The notes under the pieces: model-generated
Seen by the model: only the letters and a program-made list of their open reading frames with translations
Told to the model about the DNA's origin: nothing
The model's database searches: none
Translations under genes and position numbers: made by a program
Part shown: positions 27,771-36,128 of the stretch, piece by piece
Numbering within the stretch: the stretch's first letter is position 1
Layout of the letters: each line of letters begins with the position of its first letter
NCBI RefSeq assembly: GCF_001583415.1
Contig: NZ_CP014475.1
Span: forward strand, 2,232,001-2,296,000
Reading direction: 5' to 3'
Origin: Mycolicibacterium phlei
GTDB lineage: Bacteria > Actinomycetota > Actinomycetes > Mycobacteriales > Mycobacteriaceae
DNA: 64,000 nucleotides

Positions 27771-28934
27771 GTGGACTTCTCCCGTGTGCAACTCGACGAG
27801 AGCGACCAGGAGTTCCAGCGTGAGGTGCGTGAGTTCCTGGCCCGAGTCGTCACCGACGAGGTGATCCGGCGCGACCGTGAGACCGGCGAGAACTTCGACG
27901 AGGGTGTGCATCTGGCGCTCGCCGAAGCCGGCTACCTGGCCGCCGACTTCAAGTCCGAGGACGACGGCGGATTCAGTCCGGTGCGGCGGCGCATCTTCGA
28001 ACTCGAGGTCGGCCGCGCCCACGCCCCGTGGTTTCACTGGCCCACCACGATGATGGTGGCCCGCACCCTCGAGAAGTTCGCCACAGAGGACCTGCTCGAC
28101 GACATCATCCCCGGCATGCTGGCCGGCCGCATCCGCCTGTGCCTGGGCTACACCGAACCCGAGGGCGGCTCCGACGTCGCCACCTGCAAGACCCGCGCGC
28201 TCCGTGACGGTGACGCCTGGATTATCAACGGCGCCAAGATGTTCACCTCGAACGCCCACAACGCCCAGTACGTCTTCCTGATCACCAACACCGATCCCGA
28301 CGCCCCCAAGCACAAGAACCTGACCATGTTCCTGGTGCCGCTGGACAGCCCGGGCATCGAGATCCAGCCGATCCGCACCGTCGACGGCGACCGCACCAAC
28401 ATCACCTACTACAGCGACGTTCGCGTCCCCGACCGCTACCGGGTCGGCGAGGTCAACGGCGGCTGGACCGTGCTGCGCGACGCGCTGAACTCCGAGCACG
28501 GCACCATCGAGCGCGACACCCACGGGCTACAGAAGCTTGCCACCATGACCGAGCACCTGCTGCTGCTCGGTGAGGCCATCGACGCCGTCGCCGCGACCGC
28601 GCCCGGCGAGGAGTCGGCGCAGTACCGGCTCGGCCGGGCGGTCGCGCGTATGGAGGCCGCCGCCAGCAGCCCGGAGATGTTCGGCCGCGTCGCGATCGCG
28701 CAGACCATGCGCGACGTCACCCCCGACCTGATGGACCTGCTCGGCACCGCCGGTGCGCTTCCGGTCGACAGCCCGGGTGCCGGTGCCGGCGGCGCCTGCG
28801 AGTACCTGTTCCGGCTGGCCGGGCCGACCGGGATCTACGGCGGCACGCTCGAGGTGTTCCGCAACATGATCGCCCAGCACGTGCTGGGCCTGGGCCGGCC
28901 CAACTACTCGCCGCCGGCCAAACGGCCCGCCTAG
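27771..28934 (+). CDS. acyl-CoA dehydrogenase family protein
   Basis: A 387-residue FAD enzyme of the acyl-CoA dehydrogenase family, introducing a 2,3 double bond into an acyl-CoA. The FAD/substrate segment LGYTEPEGGSDVA is at about 124-136, followed by DAWIINGAKMFTSNAHNA. The C-terminal FAD-contact segment is GIYGGTLEVFRNMIAQHVLG. The GTG at 27771 gives the family N-terminus; no RBS is seen because it is probably leaderless. Its stop overlaps that of the convergent LLM gene by 3-4 nt. A role in degrading the acid from the island's pathway is inferred. Confidence 0.93.
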   Translation: MDFSRVQLDESDQEFQREVREFLARVVTDEVIRRDRETGENFDEGVHLALAEAGYLAADFKSEDDGGFSPVRRRIFELEVGRAHAPWFHWPTTMMVARTLEKFATEDLLDDIIPGMLAGRIRLCLGYTEPEGGSDVATCKTRALRDGDAWIINGAKMFTSNAHNAQYVFLITNTDPDAPKHKNLTMFLVPLDSPGIEIQPIRTVDGDRTNITYYSDVRVPDRYRVGEVNGGWTVLRDALNSEHGTIERDTHGLQKLATMTEHLLLLGEAIDAVAATAPGEESAQYRLGRAVARMEAAASSPEMFGRVAIAQTMRDVTPDLMDLLGTAGALPVDSPGAGAGGACEYLFRLAGPTGIYGGTLEVFRNMIAQHVLGLGRPNYSPPAKRPA

Positions 28935-29857
28935 AGCTTCGCGATCACCTCCGACGCCAGCAGCTCCAGCGTCTCGTCGCTCCCGCGGTCGTGGGTGAAC
29001 AGCACGATCTGGCCGAACCCCATCTCGGTCAGCTCGCCGATACGGTCGACGATCGCCGGTGCCGTGCCGATCAACCCGCCGTCGCGCAAGCCGAAACCCG
29101 GTCCACCGAACCGTTTCTCGGCCAGCGCGCGCACGTCGGGCAGGCTGGCTTCGTCGGGGGCCAGCGCCATCACCGCCTCCACTGACATCACGATCGTCGA
29201 CGGGTCGCGACCGGCCTTCTCGCACAGCGCACGCAGCACCGACACCTTATGCTCGAGCTCGCCGAGTGCGTAGGTGGGCACGTTCCACACGTCGGCGTAG
29301 CGGGCTACCAGCGGCATCGTGAACTTCTCGCCGACCCCGCCCACCACGATCGGCGGCCGTCGCGTCGGACCGGGCTTGACCGGAAAGTCGTGCACCTGAA
29401 AATGGTTGCCCGCGAAGTCGATCCGCTCGTCGGCGAACGCCTGGGTGAGGATCTCCAGCGTCTCACGCAGGCGTTCGGAGCGTTCCCGGAAGCTGCCCCA
29501 CGGCAGCCCGGCCCGCTGATGCTCCTCCTCGATGGACCCGCTGCCGATGCCGAGAGCAAGCCGCCCGCCTGCGATCTGGTCGAGCGTGGTGGCCATCTTC
29601 GCCAGCACCACCGGATGCCGGAACTGGTTGCACAGCACCATGTGTCCGATCTCGATGCGCTCGGTGTGCGCCAGCAGCGCGGTGGCCAGGGTCCAGGCCT
29701 CCAGCGACGGGATGTCGGGGACCCCGGGGCCGTACAGGTGGTCGTAGAGCCAGACCGAGTCGATGCCGAACTCCTCGCAGCGGCGGGTGCGGTGCAGCAT
29801 CTGCTCGTAGGTGAACCCCATCTGGGGCAGGTACACGCCGATCTCGGGTCTGGTCAT
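28931..29857 (-). CDS. LLM-class (F420-dependent type) oxidoreductase
   Basis: A 308-residue luciferase-like (beta/alpha)8 flavin/F420 enzyme. It starts with MTRPEIGVYLPQMGF and has the family blocks GIDSVWLYDHLYGPG, GRLALGIGSGSIEEEHQRAG (20 residues, near 100-120) and RRPPIVVGGVGEK. GGAAAG seven bases before the ATG at 29857 supports it over an in-frame ATG at 29881. In mycobacteria most such proteins use F420. The substrate is unknown. It is convergent with the acyl-CoA dehydrogenase and divergent from a second LLM protein. Confidence 0.87.
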   Translation of the reverse strand: MTRPEIGVYLPQMGFTYEQMLHRTRRCEEFGIDSVWLYDHLYGPGVPDIPSLEAWTLATALLAHTERIEIGHMVLCNQFRHPVVLAKMATTLDQIAGGRLALGIGSGSIEEEHQRAGLPWGSFRERSERLRETLEILTQAFADERIDFAGNHFQVHDFPVKPGPTRRPPIVVGGVGEKFTMPLVARYADVWNVPTYALGELEHKVSVLRALCEKAGRDPSTIVMSVEAVMALAPDEASLPDVRALAEKRFGGPGFGLRDGGLIGTAPAIVDRIGELTEMGFGQIVLFTHDRGSDETLELLASEVIAKL

Positions 29858-29931
29858 CGCTGTACTTTCCGCGGTCCGCATGGTAACGACATTCTCACAA
29901 GACGATAAGACGATTCTGGATGGGGTACGCG

Positions 29932-30852
29932 ATGCGGTTCACCTTCACCCACCCGATGCACAGCCATCCCTACAACCCCGAACTCGTCACCGGGGACGGG
30001 ATAGCCGCCGTCGCGGCGGCCGCCGAGGCGGCCGGTTTTCACGGGTTCGGTTTCACCGACCACCCGGCGCCGACGCAACGGTGGCTGGAGGCCGGCGGGC
30101 ACGACGCGGTGGACCCGTTCGTGGCGATGGGGTACGCCGCGGCGCGGACGTCGACGCTGAAGCTGATCCCCAACATCGTGGTGCTGCCGTACCGCAACCC
30201 GTTCATCGTCGCGAAATCCGCTGCGACGCTGGATCTGTTGTCGGGCGGGCGATTCGTCCTCGGCGTCGGCGTCGGCTACCTCAAACGTGAGTTCACCGCG
30301 CTGGGGGTGGATTTCGACGAGCGCGCCGAGCTGTTCGAGGAGGCGCTGGAGGTGATCCGCGGGATCTGGACCACTGATGACTTCTCTTATCAGGGAAGGC
30401 ATTTCACCGCCAGCGGGATCACCGCGCATCCGCGCCCGGTCAGCGACCCGCACCCGCCGATCTGGATCGGCGGCAACACCGCGGCCGCGCGCAGGCGCGT
30501 CGTCGCCTACGGGGACGGCTGGTGCCCGTTCGCCGCGCCTGCCCCTCTCGCCCAGACCGCGCGCACCGCGCCGATGGACGTCGAGCGGCTCGCCGACGGC
30601 ATCGACGATCTGCGCCGCCGCTTCGACGAGGCCGGCCGCGACTTCGACGGCATCGACATCACGTTCACCAACCCCGAGGGCGGCAGTCCCGGCAGCGCGG
30701 ACTTCAACGCCGACGCCTACCTGGCCGGGCTGGAGAGGCTCGCCAAGATCGGCGTGACCTGGGTGCAGGTCGGCCTGCCCGGCGACAGCCTCGCCCACGT
30801 GCTGGAGGCCATCGAGCAGTTCGGCTCCTCCGTCATCGCGGCTTCGGTGTAG
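29932..30852 (+). CDS. LLM-class (F420-dependent type) oxidoreductase
   Basis: A 306-residue luciferase-like protein. Family blocks are FHGFGFTDHPAPTQRW (residues 36-51), LPYRNPFIVAKSAATLDLLS (20 residues), GRFVLGVGVGYLKREF and HPPIWIGGNTAAARRR. I prefer the ATG at 29932, which begins MRFTFTHPMHSH and has GGGG 7 nt upstream; an ATG at 29920 is four codons earlier. It probably uses F420 or FMN. Only 74 nt separate it from the divergent LLM gene. Confidence 0.87.
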   Translation: MRFTFTHPMHSHPYNPELVTGDGIAAVAAAAEAAGFHGFGFTDHPAPTQRWLEAGGHDAVDPFVAMGYAAARTSTLKLIPNIVVLPYRNPFIVAKSAATLDLLSGGRFVLGVGVGYLKREFTALGVDFDERAELFEEALEVIRGIWTTDDFSYQGRHFTASGITAHPRPVSDPHPPIWIGGNTAAARRRVVAYGDGWCPFAAPAPLAQTARTAPMDVERLADGIDDLRRRFDEAGRDFDGIDITFTNPEGGSPGSADFNADAYLAGLERLAKIGVTWVQVGLPGDSLAHVLEAIEQFGSSVIAASV

Positions 30853-30875
30853 TTCGTGGCGCTCAGCGCGACCGG

Positions 30876-31565
30876 CTACACCGAAACCGCCGGGCGGGGC
30901 AGGGCGGCGACCACGTCGCAGCGGGTGGCGTCAAAGCTGAGGTACCCCGCGATCGGCGTCGTCTCCGGCGGTGGCTCCGGATAGCTCCACGCGACGTCCT
31001 CGACGACGGTGTCGCCGACCACCGCCGACCAGTACGTCGCCCAGCCCTTGTAGTTGCAGTAGCTGCGCGTCGGCGACGGCCGCAGCAGGTCGGTGCGCAC
31101 ATGCGCCGGATCGACGTAGAGCCGCGGCTCCACCGACGTCTCGAACACGATCACCGTGTCGGAGGTGTCCACCAGCGTCTGCCCGGCCACCGTCACCCGC
31201 AACGCCCGGTCGGTCGGCCGGCAGTCCACCCGGTGGTACGGGTTGGGTGGGTAGTGCACCAGTCGGCGGCCCTCCTCGAGCCAGGTGTCGACGGCGTCCC
31301 ACGGCACCCGCACGTAGCCGGGCGCCTCGGGCACCGGTTCGCTGGGCAGGTCGCCGACCGCGCCGGGCGGGAACGCGTAGCTCAGCGCGTGGTCGCGGCG
31401 GTGCACCAGCAGCACGTCCTCGGTGTCGAGGACCACCTCACCGTCGCGCAGCGCCTGCACCCGGCGCGGATGCGGTTCGACGAACACCACCTCGCCCGGC
31501 AGGGGCGGGGTGAACCATCCGGAGGGGTCCTTGCTCAGCGGTCCGCGGCCGGCGACGAGGCTCAT
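30876..31565 (-). CDS. DUF427-domain protein (two domains)
   Basis: A 229-residue protein with two DUF427-like beta-rich domains. The second contains the diagnostic SYCNYKGWATYW followed by DVAWSYPEPP and IAGYLSFD; the first has VLLVHRRDHALSYAFPPG. The biochemical function of DUF427 proteins is not established. The ATG at 31565 is chosen; it lies 8 nt from element E, so the transcript is probably leaderless. A second element (F) lies further upstream. It marks the right edge of the element-controlled island. Confidence 0.85.
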   Translation of the reverse strand: MSLVAGRGPLSKDPSGWFTPPLPGEVVFVEPHPRRVQALRDGEVVLDTEDVLLVHRRDHALSYAFPPGAVGDLPSEPVPEAPGYVRVPWDAVDTWLEEGRRLVHYPPNPYHRVDCRPTDRALRVTVAGQTLVDTSDTVIVFETSVEPRLYVDPAHVRTDLLRPSPTRSYCNYKGWATYWSAVVGDTVVEDVAWSYPEPPPETTPIAGYLSFDATRCDVVAALPRPAVSV

Positions 31566-31573
31566 GCGAACAG

Positions 31574-31599
31574 CTTTACAAAACTGTGACGGATCGTCA
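31574..31599 (-). promoter_or_regulatory. island element copy E (upstream of DUF427 gene)
   Basis: CTTTACA is followed after 13 nt by TCGTCA, a two-base variant of GTGTCA. Read towards the DUF427 gene, TAAAGC ends 8 nt before the ATG. The right side overlaps a perfect dyad GTGACG-GAT-CGTCAC (31586-31600) not seen in the other copies. Confidence 0.5.
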
Positions 31600-31653
31600 C
31601 GGCAACGCGACGAACCCGTTGCGAAAACGCGGCCAGGTCCGGACAAATTCAAC

Positions 31654-31679
31654 CTTTACAGATGCCTGCAATAGTGTCA
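31654..31679. promoter_or_regulatory. island element copy F (distal to DUF427 gene, proximal to 31743 gene)
   Basis: CTTTACA-N13-GTGTCA, 80 bp from copy E. Leftwards GTGACA-N16-TAAAGG could be a second promoter for the DUF427 gene. Rightwards TTTACA-N17-CACGCT could serve the gene at 31743. Confidence 0.55.
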
Positions 31680-31742
31680 CGCTCTAAGGGAGTGTCGGCA
31701 GCCCCACGACCGGCCTCGCTCGACAGATCGGATGGGACGCAT

Positions 31743-32297
31743 ATGGCAACTCGATCCATGCCCCGCGACGACGTGCCGGCCCCCGGCGGCCGTGCCGGTG
31801 CGGCACCGCTGAACCGGTATCACCTCACCGTGCTGGCCGCAGACCTCGCCGATCTGGTCGAGGGAGCGGGCGGCTACGTGTTCGACCGGGCGCGCGCGGG
31901 ATGGGATGTCTCCGTGCGCATCCCGGCGTGCCGCGACCTGCGGCCGCTGGTCATCCTGGGCGCGACCCCGATGCCCGACGCCGCCGATGTGCTGGCCGGT
32001 GTGCCGCGCGACGGGGCGCTGGCGGTCAGTGCGAAACTGCTGCGCGACGACCCGCGGGTGCGTGGTTACGTCTTCGGGCGGGTGCGCGCCGGCGACGCCG
32101 ATCTGACGGCATGGGGGACCGAGTGGCCAGACAGCCTCGGGGACAGGATCGCTGTCACAACGCACAGCCTGAGCGTGGCGGCGCGGGCGTTCAAGGCGCA
32201 GGCGCTGGCCGCCGCCGATCTGGGCGCGGCCGCCGGCGACGCCGAGACCCTGTTCGATCTGTGCTCGGAGTCCTTCCGGCCGCTGGCCGTGGTTTAG
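31743..32297 (+). CDS. conserved hypothetical protein
   Basis: A 184-residue protein that I do not recognise with confidence. It is predicted soluble, without signal peptide or membrane helix. It has an N-terminal disordered stretch (PAPGGRAGAAPL), then LAADLADLVEGAGGYVFDRA and RPLVILGATPMPDAADVLAG, and a C-terminal amphipathic helix. The ATG at 31743 is preceded by GGGACG; the frame is open upstream into element F. It stands divergent from the DUF427 gene and may share its control. Confidence 0.6.
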   Translation: MATRSMPRDDVPAPGGRAGAAPLNRYHLTVLAADLADLVEGAGGYVFDRARAGWDVSVRIPACRDLRPLVILGATPMPDAADVLAGVPRDGALAVSAKLLRDDPRVRGYVFGRVRAGDADLTAWGTEWPDSLGDRIAVTTHSLSVAARAFKAQALAAADLGAAAGDAETLFDLCSESFRPLAVV

Positions 32298-32309
32298 AGG
32301 GGGGCGCGG

Positions 32310-32567
32310 CTAGCCGCGGATCCAGCCGCGACGGCGACCCCACCAGTCCCGGAACACCACGAGCACGATGAGCACCGCGAAGCCGATGAGGAACAGATCC
32401 TCGACCCGGCCGGTGTGGTTGCCGTGGATCATGAACAGCAGGAACGCCGCCGACAGCAGGCCACCGATCTGGAACGCCGTCGGGTTCTGGTACGACCATC
32501 CCCACTCAGCGGACGGCACGTCCTCGACGTCGACGCCGGTGTGTCGCTGCACCTCGGTGTTGGCCAC
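32310..32567 (-). CDS. DUF2631 small membrane protein
   Basis: An 85-residue protein with two membrane helices (residues 33-47 [15 protein letters not shown] and 57-72 [16 protein letters not shown]) and a basic C-terminal tail ([13 protein letters not shown]). It resembles actinobacterial DUF2631 proteins, which in M. tuberculosis (Rv2876, from memory) also lie close to the dxr region. The function is unknown. It is divergent from the mycofactocin-type SDR gene and convergent with the hypothetical gene at 31743. Confidence 0.8.
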   Translation of the reverse strand: MANTEVQRHTGVDVEDVPSAEWGWSYQNPTAFQIGGLLSAAFLLFMIHGNHTGRVEDLFLIGFAVLIVLVVFRDWWGRRRGWIRG

Positions 32568-32645
32568 GGCTGCTCCTCACGATCAACTCGCTACTGCCGG
32601 ACATTCTGGCACAGGTCTACTACAGGCTCCGTAGGGTGATGCCCT
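32568..32645. promoter_or_regulatory. divergent promoter gap, DUF2631 / mycofactocin-type SDR
   Basis: A 78-nt gap with no copy of the island element. GGCTCCGTAGGGTGATG lies just before the GTG of the SDR and TACTACAGG at about 32617 is a weak -10 candidate. Nothing else is visible. Confidence 0.3.
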
Positions 32646-33479
32646 GTGACTAAACAGTTCGAGGGCAAGGTCGCGTTCATCACCGGGGCGGCGCGCGGGC
32701 AGGGCCGCGCGCACGCGGTCCGGTTCGCCGAGGAGGGCGCCGACATCATCGCGGTCGACCTCTGCGACCAGATCCCCAGCGTCGCCTACCCGATGGCCAC
32801 CCGCGAAGACCTCGACGAGACCGTGAACCTGGTCGAGAAGACCGGCAGGCGGATCGTCGCCGAACAGGCCGACGTGCGTGATCTCGCGCGGCTGCAGGAG
32901 GTCGTCGCCCGCGGTGTCGACGAGCTCGGCCGCATCGACTTCGTCATCGCCAACGCCGGCATCCTGCCCGCGGCGGGGGAGCAGGGCCGCGACCTGTCGG
33001 CCTACCTCGACGCGGTCAACGTGATGCTCAACGGCGTCTACTTCACGATCACCGCCGCGCTGCCCGCGCTGCTCGCCCACGGCGACGGCGGCGCGATCGT
33101 CATCACCAGCTCGGCGGCGGGCTTCAAACCGGTCACCGTCGACTACGGCACCATGAACCACGGCGCCGCCGGCTACACCATCGCCAAACACGGCGTCATC
33201 GGGATCATGCGCCACTTCGCACGCGGCCTGGCGGAGAAGAACATTCGGGTCAACACCGTCCACCCGGGCGGGGTCGCCACCCCGATGATCTACAACGAGG
33301 CGCTGGCCGAGTGGTCGATGGAGAACCCCTCGTTCAGCGTGTCGCAGCAGCCGCTGCTGGCGGTGCCGCCGGTGGAACCGGAGGCGATCAGCGACGCGAT
33401 GGTCTACCTGTGCGGCGAGTCCGGCCGCTACGTCACCGGGGTGACGTTGCCGGTCGACGGCGGCCAGATCATCAAGTGA
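32646..33479 (+). CDS. mycofactocin-coupled SDR family oxidoreductase
   Basis: A 277-residue SDR with the features of mycofactocin-dependent nicotinoproteins. The glycine motif GAARGQGRAHAVRFAEEGAD (residues 15-34) is followed by the family-specific insertion around IPSVAYPMATREDLDETVNL and by QADVRDLARL. The catalytic Tyr-x3-Lys is in YTIAKHG. Such enzymes hold NAD tightly and pass electrons to mycofactocin rather than to free NAD. Start is GTG at 32646. The mycofactocin biosynthesis genes are not in the window. Its stop overlaps the convergent photolyase gene by 8 nt. Confidence 0.9.
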   Translation: MTKQFEGKVAFITGAARGQGRAHAVRFAEEGADIIAVDLCDQIPSVAYPMATREDLDETVNLVEKTGRRIVAEQADVRDLARLQEVVARGVDELGRIDFVIANAGILPAAGEQGRDLSAYLDAVNVMLNGVYFTITAALPALLAHGDGGAIVITSSAAGFKPVTVDYGTMNHGAAGYTIAKHGVIGIMRHFARGLAEKNIRVNTVHPGGVATPMIYNEALAEWSMENPSFSVSQQPLLAVPPVEPEAISDAMVYLCGESGRYVTGVTLPVDGGQIIK

Positions 33480-34776
33480 TCTCGCTGTAGCGGCGCAGCG
33501 CCTCTCTGCGTTCGGCGGCGTGGTCGACGATCGGCGCCGGATTGTCGGCCCCGGGGTTGTCGGGGTCGGCCTCAGGCACCCAGCGCCGCACATAGGCGCC
33601 GTCCGGGTCGAACCTGGCGCCCTGCGCGGTGGGGTTGAACACCCGGAAGTACGGCGCCGCATCGGTGCCGGTGCCCGCGGCCCACTGCCAGCCGTGCTGG
33701 TTGTTGGCGACATCGCCGTCGACCAGCTGCTCGAGGAACCAGCGCGCCCCCCACTGCCACGGCAGGTGCAGGTCCTTGACCAGAAACGACGCCACGATCA
33801 TCCGGACCCGGTTGTGCATCCAGCCGGTCTCGGCGAGCTGACGCATCCCGGCGTCGACGATCGGGTAGCCGGTCCGGCCCGCCTTCCACGCCTCGAACCG
33901 GCGCCGCGCCTCGGGCCCGTCGTCGGTGGCCATCGCGTCGAACCCGGAGTTCCAGTTCCACCAGGCGCTGCGCGGCCAGGCGTGCAGCACCGCGGCGTAG
34001 AAGTCGCGGAACGCGAGCTCCCGTAGGTACGCCTGCGCGCCGGGGGAGCTGTCGAGGTCGGCCACCATCGTGCGCGGATGGACGGTGCCGAACTTCAGGT
34101 GCGCCGACATGCGGCTGGTGCCGTCCAGGTCGGGGCGGCTGCGGTCGTCGTGATAGGTGTCGATCCCGTTGACGGTGAACGCTTTCCACTGCGCCAGCGC
34201 GGCGTCCTCACCGGCGGGCAGGTCCAGGTCTGCGCCGCCCTCGGGAATGTCGACGGCGCCGCCGACGTCGGCCGGGTCGATCCAGCGCGCACAGTCGGCA
34301 CCCGTGCGCGCCGGCCCGCGCCAGCCGTGCTCGTGCCAGGCGCGGTAAAACGGCGAGAACACCTTGTACGGGGTGCCGTCGGACTTGGTCACCCGGCCGG
34401 GGGAGACCAGGTACGGCGAACCCGACTCCTCCAGTGGCACCGCGCCCAGCGCCGCCCGCACCTTCTCGTCGCGGCGCCGCCCGAACGGGGTGAAGTCCGC
34501 CGACACGTGCACCGACGCGGCGCCGATCGTCTTGACCAGCAGCGGGATTCGCTCCTGCGGGCGGCCCCGGGTGACCAGCAGTCGGCCGTCGAGGTTGTCG
34601 CGCAGCACGCGCAGCGCGTCGTACAGGTACCGCAGCCGCCGCGGACCCGCCGACGCCTCTAGGCGCGGATCGAGCACGAACACACCGAGCACCTCGCCGT
34701 CGGCCGCGGCGGCGTCCAGCAACGGTGGCAGATCACGAAGACGCAGATCACGGCGGAACCACAGCAATGCGGGCAT
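33472..34776 (-). CDS. phr: deoxyribodipyrimidine photolyase (cryptochrome/photolyase family)
   Basis: Repairs UV-induced cyclobutane pyrimidine dimers with blue light and FAD. The 434-residue protein has the N-terminal alpha/beta antenna domain (LLWFRRDLRLRD, residues 4-15) and the FAD domain with GRTGYPIVDAGMRQL, WMHNRVRMIVASFLVKDL and WQWAAGTGTDAAPYFRVFNP. The last two carry the conserved Trp and Asn contacts of CPD photolyases. The length is a little below the 450-480 typical of the family. It is divergent from an LLM gene 39 nt away. Confidence 0.95.
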   Translation of the reverse strand: MPALLWFRRDLRLRDLPPLLDAAAADGEVLGVFVLDPRLEASAGPRRLRYLYDALRVLRDNLDGRLLVTRGRPQERIPLLVKTIGAASVHVSADFTPFGRRRDEKVRAALGAVPLEESGSPYLVSPGRVTKSDGTPYKVFSPFYRAWHEHGWRGPARTGADCARWIDPADVGGAVDIPEGGADLDLPAGEDAALAQWKAFTVNGIDTYHDDRSRPDLDGTSRMSAHLKFGTVHPRTMVADLDSSPGAQAYLRELAFRDFYAAVLHAWPRSAWWNWNSGFDAMATDDGPEARRRFEAWKAGRTGYPIVDAGMRQLAETGWMHNRVRMIVASFLVKDLHLPWQWGARWFLEQLVDGDVANNQHGWQWAAGTGTDAAPYFRVFNPTAQGARFDPDGAYVRRWVPEADPDNPGADNPAPIVDHAAERREALRRYSEIT

Positions 34777-34815
34777 GGCATTGATGCTGCCCGCAAATCA
34801 CGGTAGAGAAACAGG

Positions 34816-35691
34816 GTGGAATTCTGGTCCGGCACCGCGTTCATGAAGACGTCGGAGATCATCGGCCTCGCCAAACTCTTCGACGAGGCCGGCTACGACG
34901 GCATGCTCTGCTCCGATCACATGATCTATCCGCGCGAGCTGACCTCGCCGTATCCCGACTCGCCGAGCGGCAACCCGCCGTGGGCGCCGGAGACCGCGTG
35001 GCCGGACTGCTGGGTGCAGATCGGCGCGATGGCGGCGGTGACCACCCGGCTGCGGTTCTCCAACGCCATCTACGTCGCGCCGGCGCGGCCGCTGCTGGAG
35101 GTCGCCAAGCTGGTCGCGACGGCCTCGGTGCTCTCGGAGGGCCGGGTCGCCCTGGCCGCGGGGATCGGCTGGATGCGCGAGGAGTACGAGCTGATGGGCC
35201 AGGACTTCAGCACCCGCGGTCGACGGCTCGACGAGATGATCCCGGCGTTGCGGGCGCTGTGGCGCGGCGGCTGGGTGTCCTGGCGCGGCGAGCACTACCA
35301 GGTGCCCGAGCTGATGCTCGAACCGCACCCCGAGACTCCGGTGCCGATCTGGGTCGGCGGCGAGTCCGACGCCGCGCTGCGCCGCGCCGCCCGGCTGGGC
35401 GACGGCTGGGTCGGTTACGCCTACACCTGGGACCAGGCCGTACACCACGTCAACCGGCTCAACGCGTTCCGCCGCGAATACGGCAGCGACAACGACGATT
35501 TCACGGTGATCCTGGCGCTGCTGGAACCGGCGACACCCGACCTGTACAAGCGCGCCGAGGACGCCGGCATCACCGCGGTGATGGTGAGCCCGTGGATGGG
35601 CCGCGACGTCGGGCCCGGCGACGACGTGGAGAAGTACCGGGAGCCGATCGAACGGTTCGCCGAGACGATCATCGCGAAGGTGCGGCCATGA
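34816..35691 (+). CDS. LLM-class (F420-dependent type) oxidoreductase
   Basis: A 291-residue luciferase-like protein starting at GTG 34816. Family blocks are YDGMLCSDHMIYPREL (residues 28-43), RVALAAGIGWMREEYELMGQ (20 residues) and TPVPIWVGGESDAALRRAA. It is probably F420-dependent, as most mycobacterial members are. Its TGA overlaps the ATG of a SnoaL-like protein (ATGA), so the two act together. The substrate is unknown. Confidence 0.88.
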   Translation: MEFWSGTAFMKTSEIIGLAKLFDEAGYDGMLCSDHMIYPRELTSPYPDSPSGNPPWAPETAWPDCWVQIGAMAAVTTRLRFSNAIYVAPARPLLEVAKLVATASVLSEGRVALAAGIGWMREEYELMGQDFSTRGRRLDEMIPALRALWRGGWVSWRGEHYQVPELMLEPHPETPVPIWVGGESDAALRRAARLGDGWVGYAYTWDQAVHHVNRLNAFRREYGSDNDDFTVILALLEPATPDLYKRAEDAGITAVMVSPWMGRDVGPGDDVEKYREPIERFAETIIAKVRP

Positions 35692-36095
35692 GCTTCTCCG
35701 CCGACGAGATCCGCGACCTGGTCACCAGCTTCTACCGTGCGCTCGACCGGCGCGACTGGGAGCGGGTCGAGGCGCTGGTGTCGCCGCGCCTGGTCGCCGA
35801 GGTGGCCGGCTCGGGCCCGATGAACTGGTCGCAGTGGCGGGCGCACCTCGAGGAGTTCAGCCGCGGCTTCTCCGACGGCCGCCACGTCATCGAGGAGATC
35901 CTCGTCGACGGCTCGCACGGCGTCTGCCGGTTCCGGTTCACCGGCACCCACGACGGCGAGTTCCGCGGTATCGCCCCGACCGGCGCCACCGTGTCGGTCG
36001 CCGGCATCTCCATCGACCGGTTCCAGGGCGACGCGCTGGTGACCCACCACGGACAACTCGACCTGCACGGGCTGCTCACCCGGCTCACCGATTAA
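35688..36095 (+). CDS. SnoaL-like/NTF2-fold protein
   Basis: A 135-residue cone-fold protein. It has an N-terminal helix pair (RDLVTSFYRALDRRDWERVEA, 20 of which DLVTSFYRALDRRDWERVEA) and the strand pattern VCRFRFTGTHDGEF and VSVAGISIDRF of SnoaL-like polyketide-cyclase relatives. ATG at 35688 overlaps the LLM stop. With the LLM enzyme it forms a two-gene operon just upstream of dxr. No reaction can be assigned. Confidence 0.82.
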   Translation: MSFSADEIRDLVTSFYRALDRRDWERVEALVSPRLVAEVAGSGPMNWSQWRAHLEEFSRGFSDGRHVIEEILVDGSHGVCRFRFTGTHDGEFRGIAPTGATVSVAGISIDRFQGDALVTHHGQLDLHGLLTRLTD

Positions 36096-36128
36096 GAACC
36101 CGGCAGCCCCAGGCGGCACAATGGATCG

